Origin: Clostridiales bacterium
GTDB taxonomy: Bacteria > Bacillota > Clostridia > Christensenellales > Pumilibacteraceae
Length of the DNA stretch: 64,000 bases
NCBI GenBank assembly: GCA_022508485.1
Contig: JAFLVD010000003.1
Coordinates: 59,964-123,963, forward strand
Direction: 5' to 3'
Each line of letters begins with the position of its first letter. Position 1 is the first letter of the stretch. The notes below the pieces were generated by a model. The model ran no database searches. It was not told where the DNA came from and worked only from the letters and a program-made list of their open reading frames with translations. Below, in pieces: positions 48,971 to 58,023 of this stretch. The translations under genes and the position numbers were made by a program.

Positions 48971-50057
48971 AAGATTTGCGGTTATACTGCTATCGTTTTT
49001 GCTGGCGGTGCCTATGCTCGGTGGGTGCTCGACACTTTTTCCCGACTCGCCCGACATCGCACCACATCTTATCGCGACGCCCGACGACAATCCCGTTCGC
49101 CCGATAGAGCATAGGGAAGAGCGAGAGCTGTCGAGCTTTACGTTGCCGCTGACCGACGCACAGTACCGCGACCGTATCGACGAGTTGTTCTCTCTGGTTG
49201 CGGAGGACGGCAATCGCCCCGTCTTTTCGGAAAACGACCCGGTAAAGCCGGTGTACGACGCCGCAATATCCGTACTTAACCGCTATATTAAAAACGAGTG
49301 GGAGAAAAGCGAGGACGGCGAGGTAAACAAGGTACATACAATTCACGACTATCTCGTGTCGTTTGTCGAGTACGATAACGATCTTTACGAAAGCTACCGT
49401 AACGGCGCCGACGTCGGGGGGAATCCGGCTTTTCATATAGACGGTCCGCTTTTAAACAAGCGTTCGGTGTGCGACGGGCTAAGTAAAGCCTTTGTCTTTT
49501 TGTGCGCGATAGAGGGCATAGACGCAGTGCGCGTTACCGGCTCGTACATGTCCATTCCTCACGCCTGGAACAAGGTTAAGGTGGGCGGCGAGTGGTACAA
49601 TATCGACATTACGGCGGACGCCGCCAACTATCTCATGGACGGGAACGTAATGAAAAGCCAGCTTTCGCACGGTTTCTTTCTTTTAAGCGATTACACGTTC
49701 CGGTCGTTTAAGCCCAGGCTTCACGTGTACGATTCCACCGTGTCGTGCTTAAAAGACTACGACTACTACGCCGACAAGGTCGTAAGCGTTAACGGAAAAC
49801 CGTATAATTGCGTTGTAACCTCCCAGTCCGAGCTTAACGCTATATTCGAGGCGATAGGCAAGTCGAATAGGTCGGTGGGGAAATTGGAGTTAAAGCTCGA
49901 TTTCGAGGGCAAGATAAACATTAACGACGGAGATATGTATTCGTCCGAGATAAACATCGCATACGCAAGAATTTTAGACGCGGACTTTACGACGGCGCAG
50001 CAGCGGCCGTACTTTCAGTCGCCGGGCGGCGTGTATCTGTTCTTGATATACAAGTAA
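48960..50057 (+). CDS. Lipoprotein with transglutaminase-like domain
   Basis: 365 residues. Signal peptide with lipobox LGGC (Cys23). A papain-like transglutaminase fold follows, with Cys171 (RSVCDGLSKAF), His201 (PHAWNKVKVGGEWYNID) and Asp216 (ITAD), the complete triad. HTIHDYLVSFVEYDND (about 127-141) is the helix before the domain. Such surface lipoproteins are proteases or cross-linking enzymes of unknown target. Translationally coupled to the HtrA-like protease. Confidence 0.9.
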   Translation: MFAKRFAVILLSFLLAVPMLGGCSTLFPDSPDIAPHLIATPDDNPVRPIEHREERELSSFTLPLTDAQYRDRIDELFSLVAEDGNRPVFSENDPVKPVYDAAISVLNRYIKNEWEKSEDGEVNKVHTIHDYLVSFVEYDNDLYESYRNGADVGGNPAFHIDGPLLNKRSVCDGLSKAFVFLCAIEGIDAVRVTGSYMSIPHAWNKVKVGGEWYNIDITADAANYLMDGNVMKSQLSHGFFLLSDYTFRSFKPRLHVYDSTVSCLKDYDYYADKVVSVNGKPYNCVVTSQSELNAIFEAIGKSNRSVGKLELKLDFEGKININDGDMYSSEINIAYARILDADFTTAQQRPYFQSPGGVYLFLIYK

Positions 50058-50082
50058 TAAAGCGATTAAACATTATACAATA

Positions 50083-50116
50083 AAAAACGCCTCGGCTAAT
50101 AAAGCCGAGGCGTTTA
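50083..50116 (+). terminator. Bidirectional terminator
   Basis: AAACGCCTCGGC / GCCGAGGCGTTT stem, between convergent genes. Confidence 0.92.
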
Positions 50117-50134
50117 ATAATGCGTAGGTGTTTT

Positions 50135-50362
50135 TTACTTGGACTCGATGTACTTAACAAGGTCGCCGACCGATTTAACGGTGTCCATAACGTCGTCCTC
50201 TATGGTTTTGCCGGTCTCGTTTTCGAGATTGAACATAAGCTCCATAAGGGCGAGCGAGTCCGCGCCGAGGTCGTCTACAAACTTGGTGTCGGGCGTTATC
50301 TTGGCAGGGTCGATCTCGAAGTATTCGGCGAGTTCCTTTTGAATTCTTTCAAACATGAGCAT
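50135..50362 (-). CDS. acpP: Acyl carrier protein
   Basis: 75 residues, acidic four-helix protein with the phosphopantetheine site Ser in GADSLALMELMFNLENE. The usual pattern FVDDLGADSL is intact. An AAGGAG site precedes ATG 50362 (a second ATG follows two codons later). It carries acyl chains as thioesters. It lies downstream of ilvD and leuB on the same strand rather than beside fatty-acid genes, and could serve the acyl-AMP ligase or general lipid synthesis. Confidence 0.93.
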   Translation of the reverse strand: MLMFERIQKELAEYFEIDPAKITPDTKFVDDLGADSLALMELMFNLENETGKTIEDDVMDTVKSVGDLVKYIESK

Positions 50363-50441
50363 GAATCTCCTTGTGTTTTTTATATAGTAGCAGATTTATA
50401 TTTTCGTGTAAAGCTTTTTACGGTGCAAAAGCGGAAAAGTA

Positions 50442-51515
50442 TCAGCCGTTGAGTACGGCGAGCGCAATTTCCTCCGTCATGCGAGAGCGCGACACGTGGC
50501 GCTTGCCGGCGGCTATATCCTTTGTCCTAATCCCTCTCGCAAGCACCTTGTTTACCGCGTTTTCTATCGCGTACGCTTCGTTTACGAGTTTAAGCGAGGT
50601 GGAGAGCATCATCGCCGCGGAAAGTATCGTCGCTATCGGGTTGACCTCGTCCTTGCCGGCGATGCCCGACATTGCGCCGTGGATAGGCATGTACAAGCCC
50701 TTGTTGCCGCCGAGCGAGCACGACGAAAGCATGCACAGCGAGCCGGTAATAGCGGTCGCCTCGTCCGAAATTATGTCGCTGTACATATTGGGCGTGAGGA
50801 TTATGTCGAACTGCGAAGGGTTCTGTATAAGCTGAATTGCGCAAAGCCCTACGTGCATGTGGCGGAGTGTAACCTCGGGGTAGCGCTTGGCAACTCTGTC
50901 CACTGTAGCGCGCCAAAGCCTGCTCGATTCGAGAAGGTCGGCTCTGTCGACGCTCGTTACCTTTTTGTTTCGCGTCATGGCGAATTCAAAGGCGAGGCTT
51001 GCGATGTTTTCCACCTCGGTAATGGAGTAAACCTCGGTGTCGAACGCTTCCTGACCGAACGCGCCGTCGCGGTAGCCGCGTTCGCCTCTGTAAATTCCTG
51101 CGCCGGTCTCGCTAACCACCATGAGGTCGAAGCCTTTTTTGGAGACGTCGGGGCGGAGAGGGCAGGACGGAATAAGATCCTCGTGCAAAAACGCGGGACG
51201 GACGTTAGCAATAAGCCCAAGCTCTTGGCGGAGGGTCTGAATAGATTTTGCAGGGCGGAGGTGGGGCTTGAGGTTATCCCACTTCGGTCCGCCGACCGCG
51301 CCGACGAGTATTGCGTCCGCGTACTTGCAGTCCTCGAGCGTTTCGTTGGGCAGGGGTACACCCGACGCGTCGAGCGCCGTGCCGCCGATACTCATTCTGT
51401 GCAGGTTAAAGTCGTGGCCGAATTTGGTTTGAACGGCTACGAGCACCTCGACTGCGGAATCGATTACTTCCGGTCCTACGCCGTCGCCGGGAAGTAAGGT
51501 AATATTAAAGTCCAT
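50442..51515 (-). CDS. LeuB-like beta-decarboxylating dehydrogenase homologue with substituted active site
   Basis: 357 residues, aligns over its whole length with 3-isopropylmalate dehydrogenase: LLPGDGVGPEV at the start, Arg96 and Arg106 of the malate pocket, Tyr142, Asp247 and Asp251 (YSDIISDEAT). Several otherwise invariant residues are changed: Arg of VVREL is Ser135, catalytic Lys of SVDKANVL is Arg191, catalytic Asp of YVD is Gly223, Glu of YEPIHG is Met276, and Asp of APDIAG is Gly284. Lys and Asp carry out the hydride/proton steps in this superfamily, so ordinary leucine-pathway activity is doubtful. It sits between ilvD and acpP, with no leuA, leuC or leuD in view. A start after AGGAGGA supports expression. 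Confidence 0.85.
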   Translation of the reverse strand: MDFNITLLPGDGVGPEVIDSAVEVLVAVQTKFGHDFNLHRMSIGGTALDASGVPLPNETLEDCKYADAILVGAVGGPKWDNLKPHLRPAKSIQTLRQELGLIANVRPAFLHEDLIPSCPLRPDVSKKGFDLMVVSETGAGIYRGERGYRDGAFGQEAFDTEVYSITEVENIASLAFEFAMTRNKKVTSVDRADLLESSRLWRATVDRVAKRYPEVTLRHMHVGLCAIQLIQNPSQFDIILTPNMYSDIISDEATAITGSLCMLSSCSLGGNKGLYMPIHGAMSGIAGKDEVNPIATILSAAMMLSTSLKLVNEAYAIENAVNKVLARGIRTKDIAAGKRHVSRSRMTEEIALAVLNG

Positions 51516-51607
51516 AATTTTCCTCCTGATATCATTTGCCGCGCCGTAAAGAGGTCGGCGCGTAATTTATACTTTTTTATTGAAGCTTGTAGCCCGCTTC
51601 GTTTAAA

Positions 51608-53269
51608 CTAAAACTTCTTTTTGAGCACCGCGCCGAGCGAAGCGGAGGTTACGAGGTTTTGGTATCTTAACAGCCAGCCCGAAACGTCGGTATCGCGCGG
51701 TTTAAGCTTTTTACGGCGCGCGTCCAAAACCTTTGCCGGAACGTCGAGAAGAATTCTTCCGCCGTTAATATCAATTTTAATCTGGTCGCCGTCGGCGACG
51801 AGCGCTATCTTGCCGCCGTGCGCCGCTTCGGGGCAGACGTGGCCGATTGCCGCGCCGCGCGTCGCGCCCGAAAATCTTCCGTCGGTTATGAGCGCGACTT
51901 CCTTATCGAGTCCCATACCGACAAGCGCGGAGGTAGGTGCGAGCATTTCGCGCATACCGGGGCCGCCGGCAGGGCCTTCGTAGCGAATTACTACTACGTC
52001 GCCTTTTTGAATTCTGCCCGAGTATATGGCGGCGACGGCGTCCTCTTCGCAGTTAAAGCACTTCGCTTTGCCGGTAAAAGTCATCATAGACTTGTCCACC
52101 GCCGAGCGTTTTACGAGAGCGCCTTCCTCGGCGAGGTTGCCTTTAAGCACCGTAATGCCGCCGACCTTGCTGATAGGGTCGTCGATTTTATGTATAACCT
52201 CGGTGTTTTTAACGTGCGCGTGCTCGTAGTCGTCCGCGAGCGCGTGAGAGGCAACAGTGTGCGCAGAGCCGTCTATAAGGCTCTTTTTGGCAAGCTCGTG
52301 TAATACCGCCATAACGCCGCCGGCAAGGTGAAGGTCGCGCATGTCCGCCTCGGTCGAAGGGGAAAGCCTGCACAGCGTGGGCGTGCTGTCCGAAATCGTC
52401 TGAACAAAGTCGAGATTAAGCGCAACGTTGCATTCCGCCGCGACTGCGAAAAGATGAAGAATCGTGTTTGTGGACGCGCCGAGCGCCATGTCGAGGCGCA
52501 GTGCGTTTGTAAATGCGCGCTTTGTAAGAATCATGCGCGGCGTGATTGCGTCCTCTACAAGCTTGCATATAGCGGTTCCGGCGCGTTTGGCAAGACGAAT
52601 GCGCTCGCTCGACGAAGCGGCAATCGTGCCGTTGCCGGGAAGCGCAATGCCGAGCGCTTCGCACATGCAGTTAAGCGAGTTGGCGGTATACATGCCGCAG
52701 CAGCTTCCGCAGCCCGGGCAGGCGCAAGACTCAAGCTCACTTAGCTCGTCCGAGTCCATATCGCCTTTTTTAACGGCGCCGACCGCTTCGAATATATTGG
52801 ATAATCCCACCTTTTTGCCGTGGAAAACTCCGCTTTCCATAGGTCCGCCCGAAACGAAAATCGACGGAATGTTTACTCGCGCCGCGCCCATCAGCATGCC
52901 GGGTACAATCTTATCGCAGTTGGGTACGAAAACCGCGCCGTCAAAGGCATGGCCGTAAAGCATAGTTTCTACGCTGTCGGCTATAAGCTCGCGCGAGGGC
53001 AGGGAATAGCGCATGCCCTTGTGTCCCATACTCAGTCCGTCGCACACGCCGATAGACGGAACGACGACGGGCGTACAGCCGCCTGCATATACGCCTGCCT
53101 TTACGGCGTCGGTAATGCGGTCGAGGTGCGCGTGGCCGGGAACTATTTCGCTTTTTGCGGACACTATCGCGATGATAGGCTTTTCTATTTCCTCGTCGGT
53201 AAGGCCGAGCGCTTTAAGCAGAGCGCGCTGGGGTGCCTTTTCTATACTTGTGCAGAGATTGTGTGCCAT
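51608..53269 (-). CDS. ilvD: Dihydroxy-acid dehydratase
   Basis: 553 residues, full length. [50 protein letters not shown], the iron-sulfur Cys motif [35 protein letters not shown] and [11 protein letters not shown] are present. It converts dihydroxy-acids to the keto-acids leading to valine, isoleucine and leucine. It has its own promoter and a GGAGTGG site. The gene is followed after 92 nt by the LeuB-like gene. All ligand cysteines appear intact, in contrast to the neighbouring LeuB homologue. Confidence 0.95.
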   Translation of the reverse strand: MAHNLCTSIEKAPQRALLKALGLTDEEIEKPIIAIVSAKSEIVPGHAHLDRITDAVKAGVYAGGCTPVVVPSIGVCDGLSMGHKGMRYSLPSRELIADSVETMLYGHAFDGAVFVPNCDKIVPGMLMGAARVNIPSIFVSGGPMESGVFHGKKVGLSNIFEAVGAVKKGDMDSDELSELESCACPGCGSCCGMYTANSLNCMCEALGIALPGNGTIAASSSERIRLAKRAGTAICKLVEDAITPRMILTKRAFTNALRLDMALGASTNTILHLFAVAAECNVALNLDFVQTISDSTPTLCRLSPSTEADMRDLHLAGGVMAVLHELAKKSLIDGSAHTVASHALADDYEHAHVKNTEVIHKIDDPISKVGGITVLKGNLAEEGALVKRSAVDKSMMTFTGKAKCFNCEEDAVAAIYSGRIQKGDVVVIRYEGPAGGPGMREMLAPTSALVGMGLDKEVALITDGRFSGATRGAAIGHVCPEAAHGGKIALVADGDQIKIDINGGRILLDVPAKVLDARRKKLKPRDTDVSGWLLRYQNLVTSASLGAVLKKKF

Positions 53270-53298
53270 AACCCACTCCGATTATATTTTCGCGTACC

Positions 53299-53327
53299 AT
53301 TATAGCATAACGAGTAGGCTTTGTCAA
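53299..53327 (-). promoter_or_regulatory. Promoter of ilvD
   Basis: Minus strand: TTGACA (53327-53322), 17 nt, TATAAT (53304-53299). No leader peptide or T-box is visible in the 30-nt leader. Confidence 0.88.
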
Positions 53328-53405
53328 TTTTTATTGAAAAATATAAGCCCCTTTGCCCATATTTTTACCTAAAAACAGCCGTTTTTTACCCAAAAAAAGC
53401 AAAAT

Positions 53406-53436
53406 AAAGGATACCGAGCGACTCGGTACCCTTTTT
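53406..53436 (-). terminator. Terminator of the 107-residue membrane protein gene
   Basis: On the minus strand, AAAGGGTACCGAG / CTCGGTATCCTTT with small mismatches, then TATTTT. Confidence 0.75.
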
Positions 53437-53457
53437 AACGGTGTTAAATTGTATGAA

Positions 53458-53781
53458 TTACAGAATGCTGGGAATGTTCCACTCTTCGAATTTCGCGCCG
53501 ATTGCCGGAACATAGGGCAGTATCGTGCTGACGATAAGGAACAGCGCAACGACTATAAACACAATGCGAAGTAGCCAGTTGCCAGTAAATCCGCAGGCGT
53601 TGTACAGCACAACGAAAATCATAAGGCACTGTATAACGGTGCGAATTATCTCTATCGAGTTTTTAAGTCCGTCGGGAACGATTTCCTGATTGTATACGAG
53701 TATCCACTTTACCGCGATGATAAGCGCATATAACAGTACTACGATTACCGATAAAAATTGGTCCAACTTTCTTTCTCTCAT
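53458..53781 (-). CDS. Small three-helix membrane protein, unknown function
   Basis: 107 residues with hydrophobic segments at about 9-30, 45-65 and 70-92, and an amphipathic C-terminus (GAKFEEWNIPSIL). A CGGAGG site precedes the ATG. Nothing in it identifies a family. Confidence 0.7.
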   Translation of the reverse strand: MRERKLDQFLSVIVVLLYALIIAVKWILVYNQEIVPDGLKNSIEIIRTVIQCLMIFVVLYNACGFTGNWLLRIVFIVVALFLIVSTILPYVPAIGAKFEEWNIPSIL

Positions 53782-53913
53782 TTTTTAAACCTCCGGGGGA
53801 ATTTACAAGCCCATTATATAAAGGCTTTATTAAACGATTATATTAAAAAGATTAAAAACAGATTAGAAAAATTTTTGCCCTATATTTTTTCTTTTTATGC
53901 CTTTTATTAAACG

Positions 53914-55146
53914 TTACTTTAAAAGCATGTCGCCGCTACGGATCCAGCCTTTTTTGCGCATAAGCTCGGACACGAGAAAGGCTATAAGACCGGGCACTAT
54001 AATGTAGCAGACGAGCACCGCAATCAAAACGTACCACCATGCCTGACCGTTTGCTATCGAGGTTATAAACGTTTCTATTACGCCTACAAGCCCGGCCGTT
54101 CCCATTCCGCTGCCTGCCGCGTCGCAAGTGATTTTAAATGCAGCGGAAGCGAGCGGGCCTGCGACTGCGGAAGCCGCCACCGCCGGAATGAGTATGCGCG
54201 GATTTTTTCCGATATTGGGGATTTGAAGCATACTTGTCCCTATTCCCTGCGACACCACGCCACTCCAGCCGTTGTCCCTAAAGCTTGCCACCGCAAAGCC
54301 CACCATGTGCGCGCAGCAGCCTGCGCACGCCGCCGCCGCGCCGAGATCGCGCGCCGCGTATAAATCCTCGGTTATAAGCGCCGAGCCGAATATCATTACG
54401 CCGAACGCCGCGCTCGACGTGGGGAAGGTGAGAAGAAGCCCCATAAGCACGGATATCAGTATTCCGAAGAAAATCGGTTCCCAGTTAATCGCCATCGAAA
54501 CGCCCTTGCCGAGCAGTGCGAACAGCATTCCGAACGGGATTCCGAGACATATCGAAAACACGGTGCCGGCGGCGATTGCGGTGAGCGGTACGACGATAAT
54601 ATCGACGGGGGTTTTGCCCTCGACAAGGTCGGCGACTTCTATCGCGCCGACCGCCGCCACAAACGCGCCCACGGGATCGCCTATCGTTATGGAAGGGTTG
54701 GCGGACGCGCCGTAAACTGTTATTCCCGACATTGCGAAAATGTTTGTTATGTTTGCGCCTATCATACCTGCGACCGCGGCGGAAAAGCCGGTAAGCTTTT
54801 TGGCTTTAAGGCTGTACGCAATGCCGACGCCTATGCCTGCGCCCATTAAAAGCTTAGCCACCGCGCCGAGCTGGCTCATAACCTTGCCGAAGCCGTTGTA
54901 CTCGTCCGCTTTAAGGGTAAGCGAGCCGATCTGACCGATTATCGTGCCGATAATAAGCGTGCAAAAAAGTCCGAGCGCCATGCCCGAAAACGACTGAATA
55001 AAATATCTGTCGGCAAAATATTTAAGCCACGATTTAAACGGCTTTTTCTCTTTTTTGGGGATAGATACGCTCTCGGTATTATCGGGCTTATCCGATTTTA
55101 CCTCTATCGGCGTTTCTTCTTCCGTCGGGTTGATTTTTTCTTCCAT
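53914..55146 (-). CDS. PTS EIIC-type (PTS_EIIC_2) membrane transporter
   Basis: 410 residues from ATG 55146. The acidic cytoplasmic start (1-45) is followed by about ten membrane helices rich in Gly/Ala, with landmarks GAGIGVGIAYSLKAKK, GANITNIFAMSG, GDPVGAFVAAVGAIEVADLVEGKTPVDI and FPTSSAAFG. These belong to the stand-alone PTS_EIIC_2 family, which has no EIIA/EIIB partner and unknown substrate. No PTS enzymes are near. The start codon is 6 nt after the -10 box, so the frame extension to 55185 lies upstream of the transcript. Confidence 0.85.
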   Translation of the reverse strand: MEEKINPTEEETPIEVKSDKPDNTESVSIPKKEKKPFKSWLKYFADRYFIQSFSGMALGLFCTLIIGTIIGQIGSLTLKADEYNGFGKVMSQLGAVAKLLMGAGIGVGIAYSLKAKKLTGFSAAVAGMIGANITNIFAMSGITVYGASANPSITIGDPVGAFVAAVGAIEVADLVEGKTPVDIIVVPLTAIAAGTVFSICLGIPFGMLFALLGKGVSMAINWEPIFFGILISVLMGLLLTFPTSSAAFGVMIFGSALITEDLYAARDLGAAAACAGCCAHMVGFAVASFRDNGWSGVVSQGIGTSMLQIPNIGKNPRILIPAVAASAVAGPLASAAFKITCDAAGSGMGTAGLVGVIETFITSIANGQAWWYVLIAVLVCYIIVPGLIAFLVSELMRKKGWIRSGDMLLK

Positions 55147-55152
55147 GCGCAA

Positions 55153-55181
55153 ATTATAGCAAATATAGTTTCCCCCGTCAA
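55153..55181 (-). promoter_or_regulatory. Leaderless-type promoter of the PTS-like permease
   Basis: Minus strand: TTGACG (55181-55176), 17 nt, TATAAT (55158-55153), 6 nt (TTGCGC), ATG 55146. Confidence 0.82.
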
Positions 55182-55249
55182 TCATATAGAAGCGGTGCGC
55201 GCCTTTACGTTGCCCTTGTCGCTTATCAGGCGCAAAAATAATTTACCGC

Positions 55250-55278
55250 TTGACAAAACCGTACGTTTTTTGTATGAT
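55250..55278 (+). promoter_or_regulatory. Promoter of the FakA-domain protein / ABC unit
   Basis: TTGACA (55250), 17 nt, TATGAT (55273-55278). Confidence 0.8.
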
Positions 55279-55325
55279 ACGTGTAGAGTTCGCTTTTAGG
55301 CGGCAACAATAAAAGGAGAATAATC

Positions 55326-55592
55326 ATGTCCGAAGAAAATCCTACCGAATTCCGCTACGACACGCAGCTGCTTCTCGAAGGTAAAAACCTTAACCCCGAC
55401 GGCGTGCGCGACTACTTTGAGGAAGAGCTTGTGGGCGACTCGCTGCTCGTAGTGGGCGACAGCAAGCTTGTTAAAATTCATTTCCACACCAACGAGCCGT
55501 GGAAGGTGCTCGAATTTTGCGCCGGCGTCGGCGAGATTTACGACATCGTCATAGAGGACATGGTTCGTCAGTCGAAAGGCTTACAAGGTTAA
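55326..55592 (+). CDS. Stand-alone FakA C-terminal-like domain
   Basis: 88 residues. The sequence TEFRYDTQLLLEG ... GDSLLVVGDSKLVKIHFHTNEPWKVLEFCAGVGEIYDIVIEDMVRQ matches the segment E-L-G-D-S-(L/V)-V-V-V-G-D-x-x-L-V-K-V-H-x-H-T-N-x-P-x-x-V-L found in the C-terminal half of fatty-acid kinase FakA (YloV). The family is normally about 550 residues with an ATP-binding DAK2 domain; here only this unit exists, with its own AAGGAG site and promoter. It may be a regulator or partner of FakA, or a gene remnant. Confidence 0.75.
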   Translation: MSEENPTEFRYDTQLLLEGKNLNPDGVRDYFEEELVGDSLLVVGDSKLVKIHFHTNEPWKVLEFCAGVGEIYDIVIEDMVRQSKGLQG

Positions 55593-55643
55593 TCTTTACT
55601 TTACCGATAAAGCTTATATAAGGCTTAACGGATAGGTGTTATT

Positions 55644-56570
55644 ATGGAAGAAGTTAAACAAGGACAAAGCGCCGATATAGTTTTAAAAACGCAAAACCTG
55701 ACCAAAAAGTTCGGGGCAAAGATTGCGGTTAACAACATCAACATGACCATTCGCCGCGGCGATATTTACGGATTTATAGGCAGAAACGGCGCCGGAAAAA
55801 CGACCGCAATGCGCGTCATACTCGGCATGGCAAACCCCACGAGCGGATCCGTCGAGCTTTTCGGCGGTGAACCGTTTAGTTCGGCTCGTAAAAAGATAGG
55901 CTCGCTCATCGAGGCACCCGGACTGTACGCCGGGTATACCGCCTTCGAAAACATGAAGCGCTTTTCCATTCTTTACGGCGGTACGGACGAGGAGATTAAC
56001 GAAATCCTCGCGCTCGTCGGTCTTGCCGATACCGGAAAGAAAAAAGCCGGGCAGTTTTCGCTCGGCATGAAGCAGCGTTTGGGGCTTGGTATAGCGCTTC
56101 TCGGTTCCCCCGAATTTTTGGTGCTCGACGAGCCGGTTAACGGTCTCGACCCGGGCGGAATAATGGATATAAGAAACATCATTCTAAAACTCAACAAGGA
56201 AAAGGGCGTTACCGTGCTCGTGTCAAGCCATCTTCTCGACGAGCTTGCCAAAATTGTTACGCGCTACGGCATAATAAACGAGGGCGTGCTTGTGGAAGAG
56301 GTGGACGCAGACGAGCTTAACAAGCGCTGCGTCGACGGACTTAGAATAGTTACGAGCGACCCCGAGCGCACGAAAGAGATTATCGAAACAGAGTTCGGTA
56401 TTAACGACATTACCGTTAAAGGTGCGGCGGTAATACTGCACAACGGCGGCAAGTATATCGATTCCGCCAAGATAAACGCCGCGCTCGTCGGCGCCGGAAT
56501 TTCGGTAAGCTCGCTGTTCGTTCAGAATACCGGCTTGGAAGACTACTTTGTGGCGAGGTTGGGCAAATGA
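55644..56570 (+). CDS. ABC transporter ATP-binding protein (BcrA/CcmA-type)
   Basis: 308 residues. Walker A GRNGAGKTTAMR, Q-loop EAPGLYAGYTAFEN, signature FSLGMKQRLG, Walker B FLVLDEPVNGLDPGG and switch His VSSHLL. A C-terminal extension of about 90 residues ends at the gene boundary. The closest types export bacitracin- or lantibiotic-like peptides. It overlaps the permease gene by ATGA. Confidence 0.95.
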   Translation: MEEVKQGQSADIVLKTQNLTKKFGAKIAVNNINMTIRRGDIYGFIGRNGAGKTTAMRVILGMANPTSGSVELFGGEPFSSARKKIGSLIEAPGLYAGYTAFENMKRFSILYGGTDEEINEILALVGLADTGKKKAGQFSLGMKQRLGLGIALLGSPEFLVLDEPVNGLDPGGIMDIRNIILKLNKEKGVTVLVSSHLLDELAKIVTRYGIINEGVLVEEVDADELNKRCVDGLRIVTSDPERTKEIIETEFGINDITVKGAAVILHNGGKYIDSAKINAALVGAGISVSSLFVQNTGLEDYFVARLGK

Positions 56571-57346
56571 AAAAGCTGTTCCTTTTCGAAATAAGAAAGC
56601 TGTTTAAAATGAAGCTGTTTTATATTTGCCTCGGCGTCGTCGTGGGACTTGCGCTTTTCGGGACGCTCGGCTCGTATTTGCTTTTGAGAATGATGCTCGG
56701 CGACGAGGTTAACGAATTTTTGGGGCTGTACGCGCCCACCGCGGTGGACGTGATTAGGTCGGAACTTTCGCAGCAGACCTGCACGCTTATGATTGCGCTT
56801 TTCGTTACGCTGTACCTTTGCGACGATAACAGACACAGCACGCTTAAAAACATTTACGCAAGAGGTTACGGCAGGGACGGCGTGTACTTTACCAAGCTTA
56901 TCGTCGCGCTCGCCGTAACGGTATTTTACGTGTTTGTCGATTGGCTTTTCTCGTTTGTGTTCGGCTGTATTTTCTACGAAGTGGGAAGCGCGGAAGGCAC
57001 GCTCGCAGGCGCGCTTACCGTTCAGCTTCTCGCCGTGCTTGCCTACGCGACGCTATTCTTTTTTATCACCACGATTATTAAAAAGACGGGCGGCTCGGTC
57101 GTTACGAACATTCTCATCCTTATGTTCTTCAACGTTATTCTTACGCTTCTCGACTACGTTATTTTCAGAATCGCGCATAACGACTCGTTTATGATTTCCG
57201 AATACTGGATAGAAGGCATTATCCTAAAAATGGGCAGCGGCGATCTCGAAGCAAAGAACTATATAATTTCGACCGTGCTTTGCCTTGTGTACGCGGCAGG
57301 CTTTATCGTCGGCGGAATGTTTATTAACAGAAAGAGGGAAGTATAG
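56567..57346 (+). CDS. ABC-2 type permease
   Basis: 259 residues with six membrane helices, in the usual pattern for ABC-2 exporters: first helix after FEIRKLFKMK, long loop with a conserved-looking D-D-N-R-H-S-T-L-K-N-I-Y-A-R-G-Y-G-R segment, four helices, final helix ending NRKREV. Pairs with the ATPase to form an exporter. Such pairs often serve antimicrobial-peptide immunity, but no two-component system is adjacent. Confidence 0.92.
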   Translation: MKKLFLFEIRKLFKMKLFYICLGVVVGLALFGTLGSYLLLRMMLGDEVNEFLGLYAPTAVDVIRSELSQQTCTLMIALFVTLYLCDDNRHSTLKNIYARGYGRDGVYFTKLIVALAVTVFYVFVDWLFSFVFGCIFYEVGSAEGTLAGALTVQLLAVLAYATLFFFITTIIKKTGGSVVTNILILMFFNVILTLLDYVIFRIAHNDSFMISEYWIEGIILKMGSGDLEAKNYIISTVLCLVYAAGFIVGGMFINRKREV

Positions 57347-57395
57347 ATATTTTATACATTCGTAATAAATTTCCGCGGTTATTGTAAAAAGCATA

Positions 57396-57424
57396 TTGAC
57401 ATTCCCATTTCGTCGAGGTATAAT
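57396..57424 (+). promoter_or_regulatory. Promoter of the 71-residue zinc-ribbon protein
   Basis: TTGACA (57396), 17 nt, TATAAT (57419-57424). Confidence 0.9.
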
Positions 57425-57501
57425 ATAACGTAATCACGGCTTATCTCGTCTTAATCGGTCGAAACGGGCTGTGGTATATACAAGTAAACGGAGGAATGCT
57501 T

Positions 57502-57717
57502 ATGGCGCTTATAAAATGCGGCGAGTGCGGAAAAATGGTGTCCGAAATGGCGTACGTATGCCCCAACTGCGGACGCGACATAAGAGTTCTGCAATCCCAG
57601 GGCTGTCATTGCAGAAACTGCGACCACCGCGCCGGCGACGAGGACGGGCCTTGCAACTACGGACCCAACGGTTATCCGTGCTTGCATTGGGAAGAGTATG
57701 ACGACTGGCTGGACTAA
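57502..57717 (+). CDS. Small double zinc-finger protein
   Basis: 71 residues starting at ATG 57502, 6 nt after GGAGGA (ATG 57496 is too close). The first ribbon is CGECGK ... CPNCG (residues 6-25), followed by a second Cys-rich part (CHCRNCDH ... GPCNYGPNGYPC) that could bind another zinc. The C-terminus (EEYDDWLD) is acidic. No membrane part. Function unknown, possibly protein or RNA binding. Confidence 0.75.
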   Translation: MALIKCGECGKMVSEMAYVCPNCGRDIRVLQSQGCHCRNCDHRAGDEDGPCNYGPNGYPCLHWEEYDDWLD

Positions 57718-57725
57718 TAAAACGG

Positions 57726-57759
57726 AAAACGGCGCCTGCTCGCGCAGATGCCGTTTTTT
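57726..57759 (+). terminator. Terminator
   Basis: AAAACGGC ... GCCGTTTT with an inner GCGC dyad, followed by T6. From here to about 57950 no gene is seen; two further TTGATT boxes (57813 and 57873) suggest weak promoters. Confidence 0.85.
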
Positions 57760-57952
57760 ATTGCCGTCGCGCCCATGCCTATGCGTGTAAAAATCCGCCT
57801 TGATTTTTTAACAAGTGTGATAAAATGTAAAAAACAAAAACGACAACACCCACTTATTCGCGGACGAATATTGATTATACCGTTAGATGGAATATAGCGA
57901 CCGATAGCCGCTTTAAGATTTTAGGTGTGTCGGACTTATTTTAATAAACGTA

Positions 57953-57980
57953 TTGATTTTTTAATTATTTGTGGTAGAAT
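57953..57980 (+). promoter_or_regulatory. Promoter of the CBM/Ig-like lipoprotein
   Basis: TTGATT (57953), 16 nt, TAGAAT (57975-57980), extended by TGTGG. Confidence 0.65.
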
Positions 57981-58023
57981 ATATTTATTCAATTTACTAA
58001 TAAATCGTAGGGGAAATTGATTT

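Noticed and set aside
51516..51607. T-box or leader peptide attenuator before leuB
   Set aside because: The 92-nt gap has no T-box motif, no hairpin with a T run and no leucine-rich small frame.
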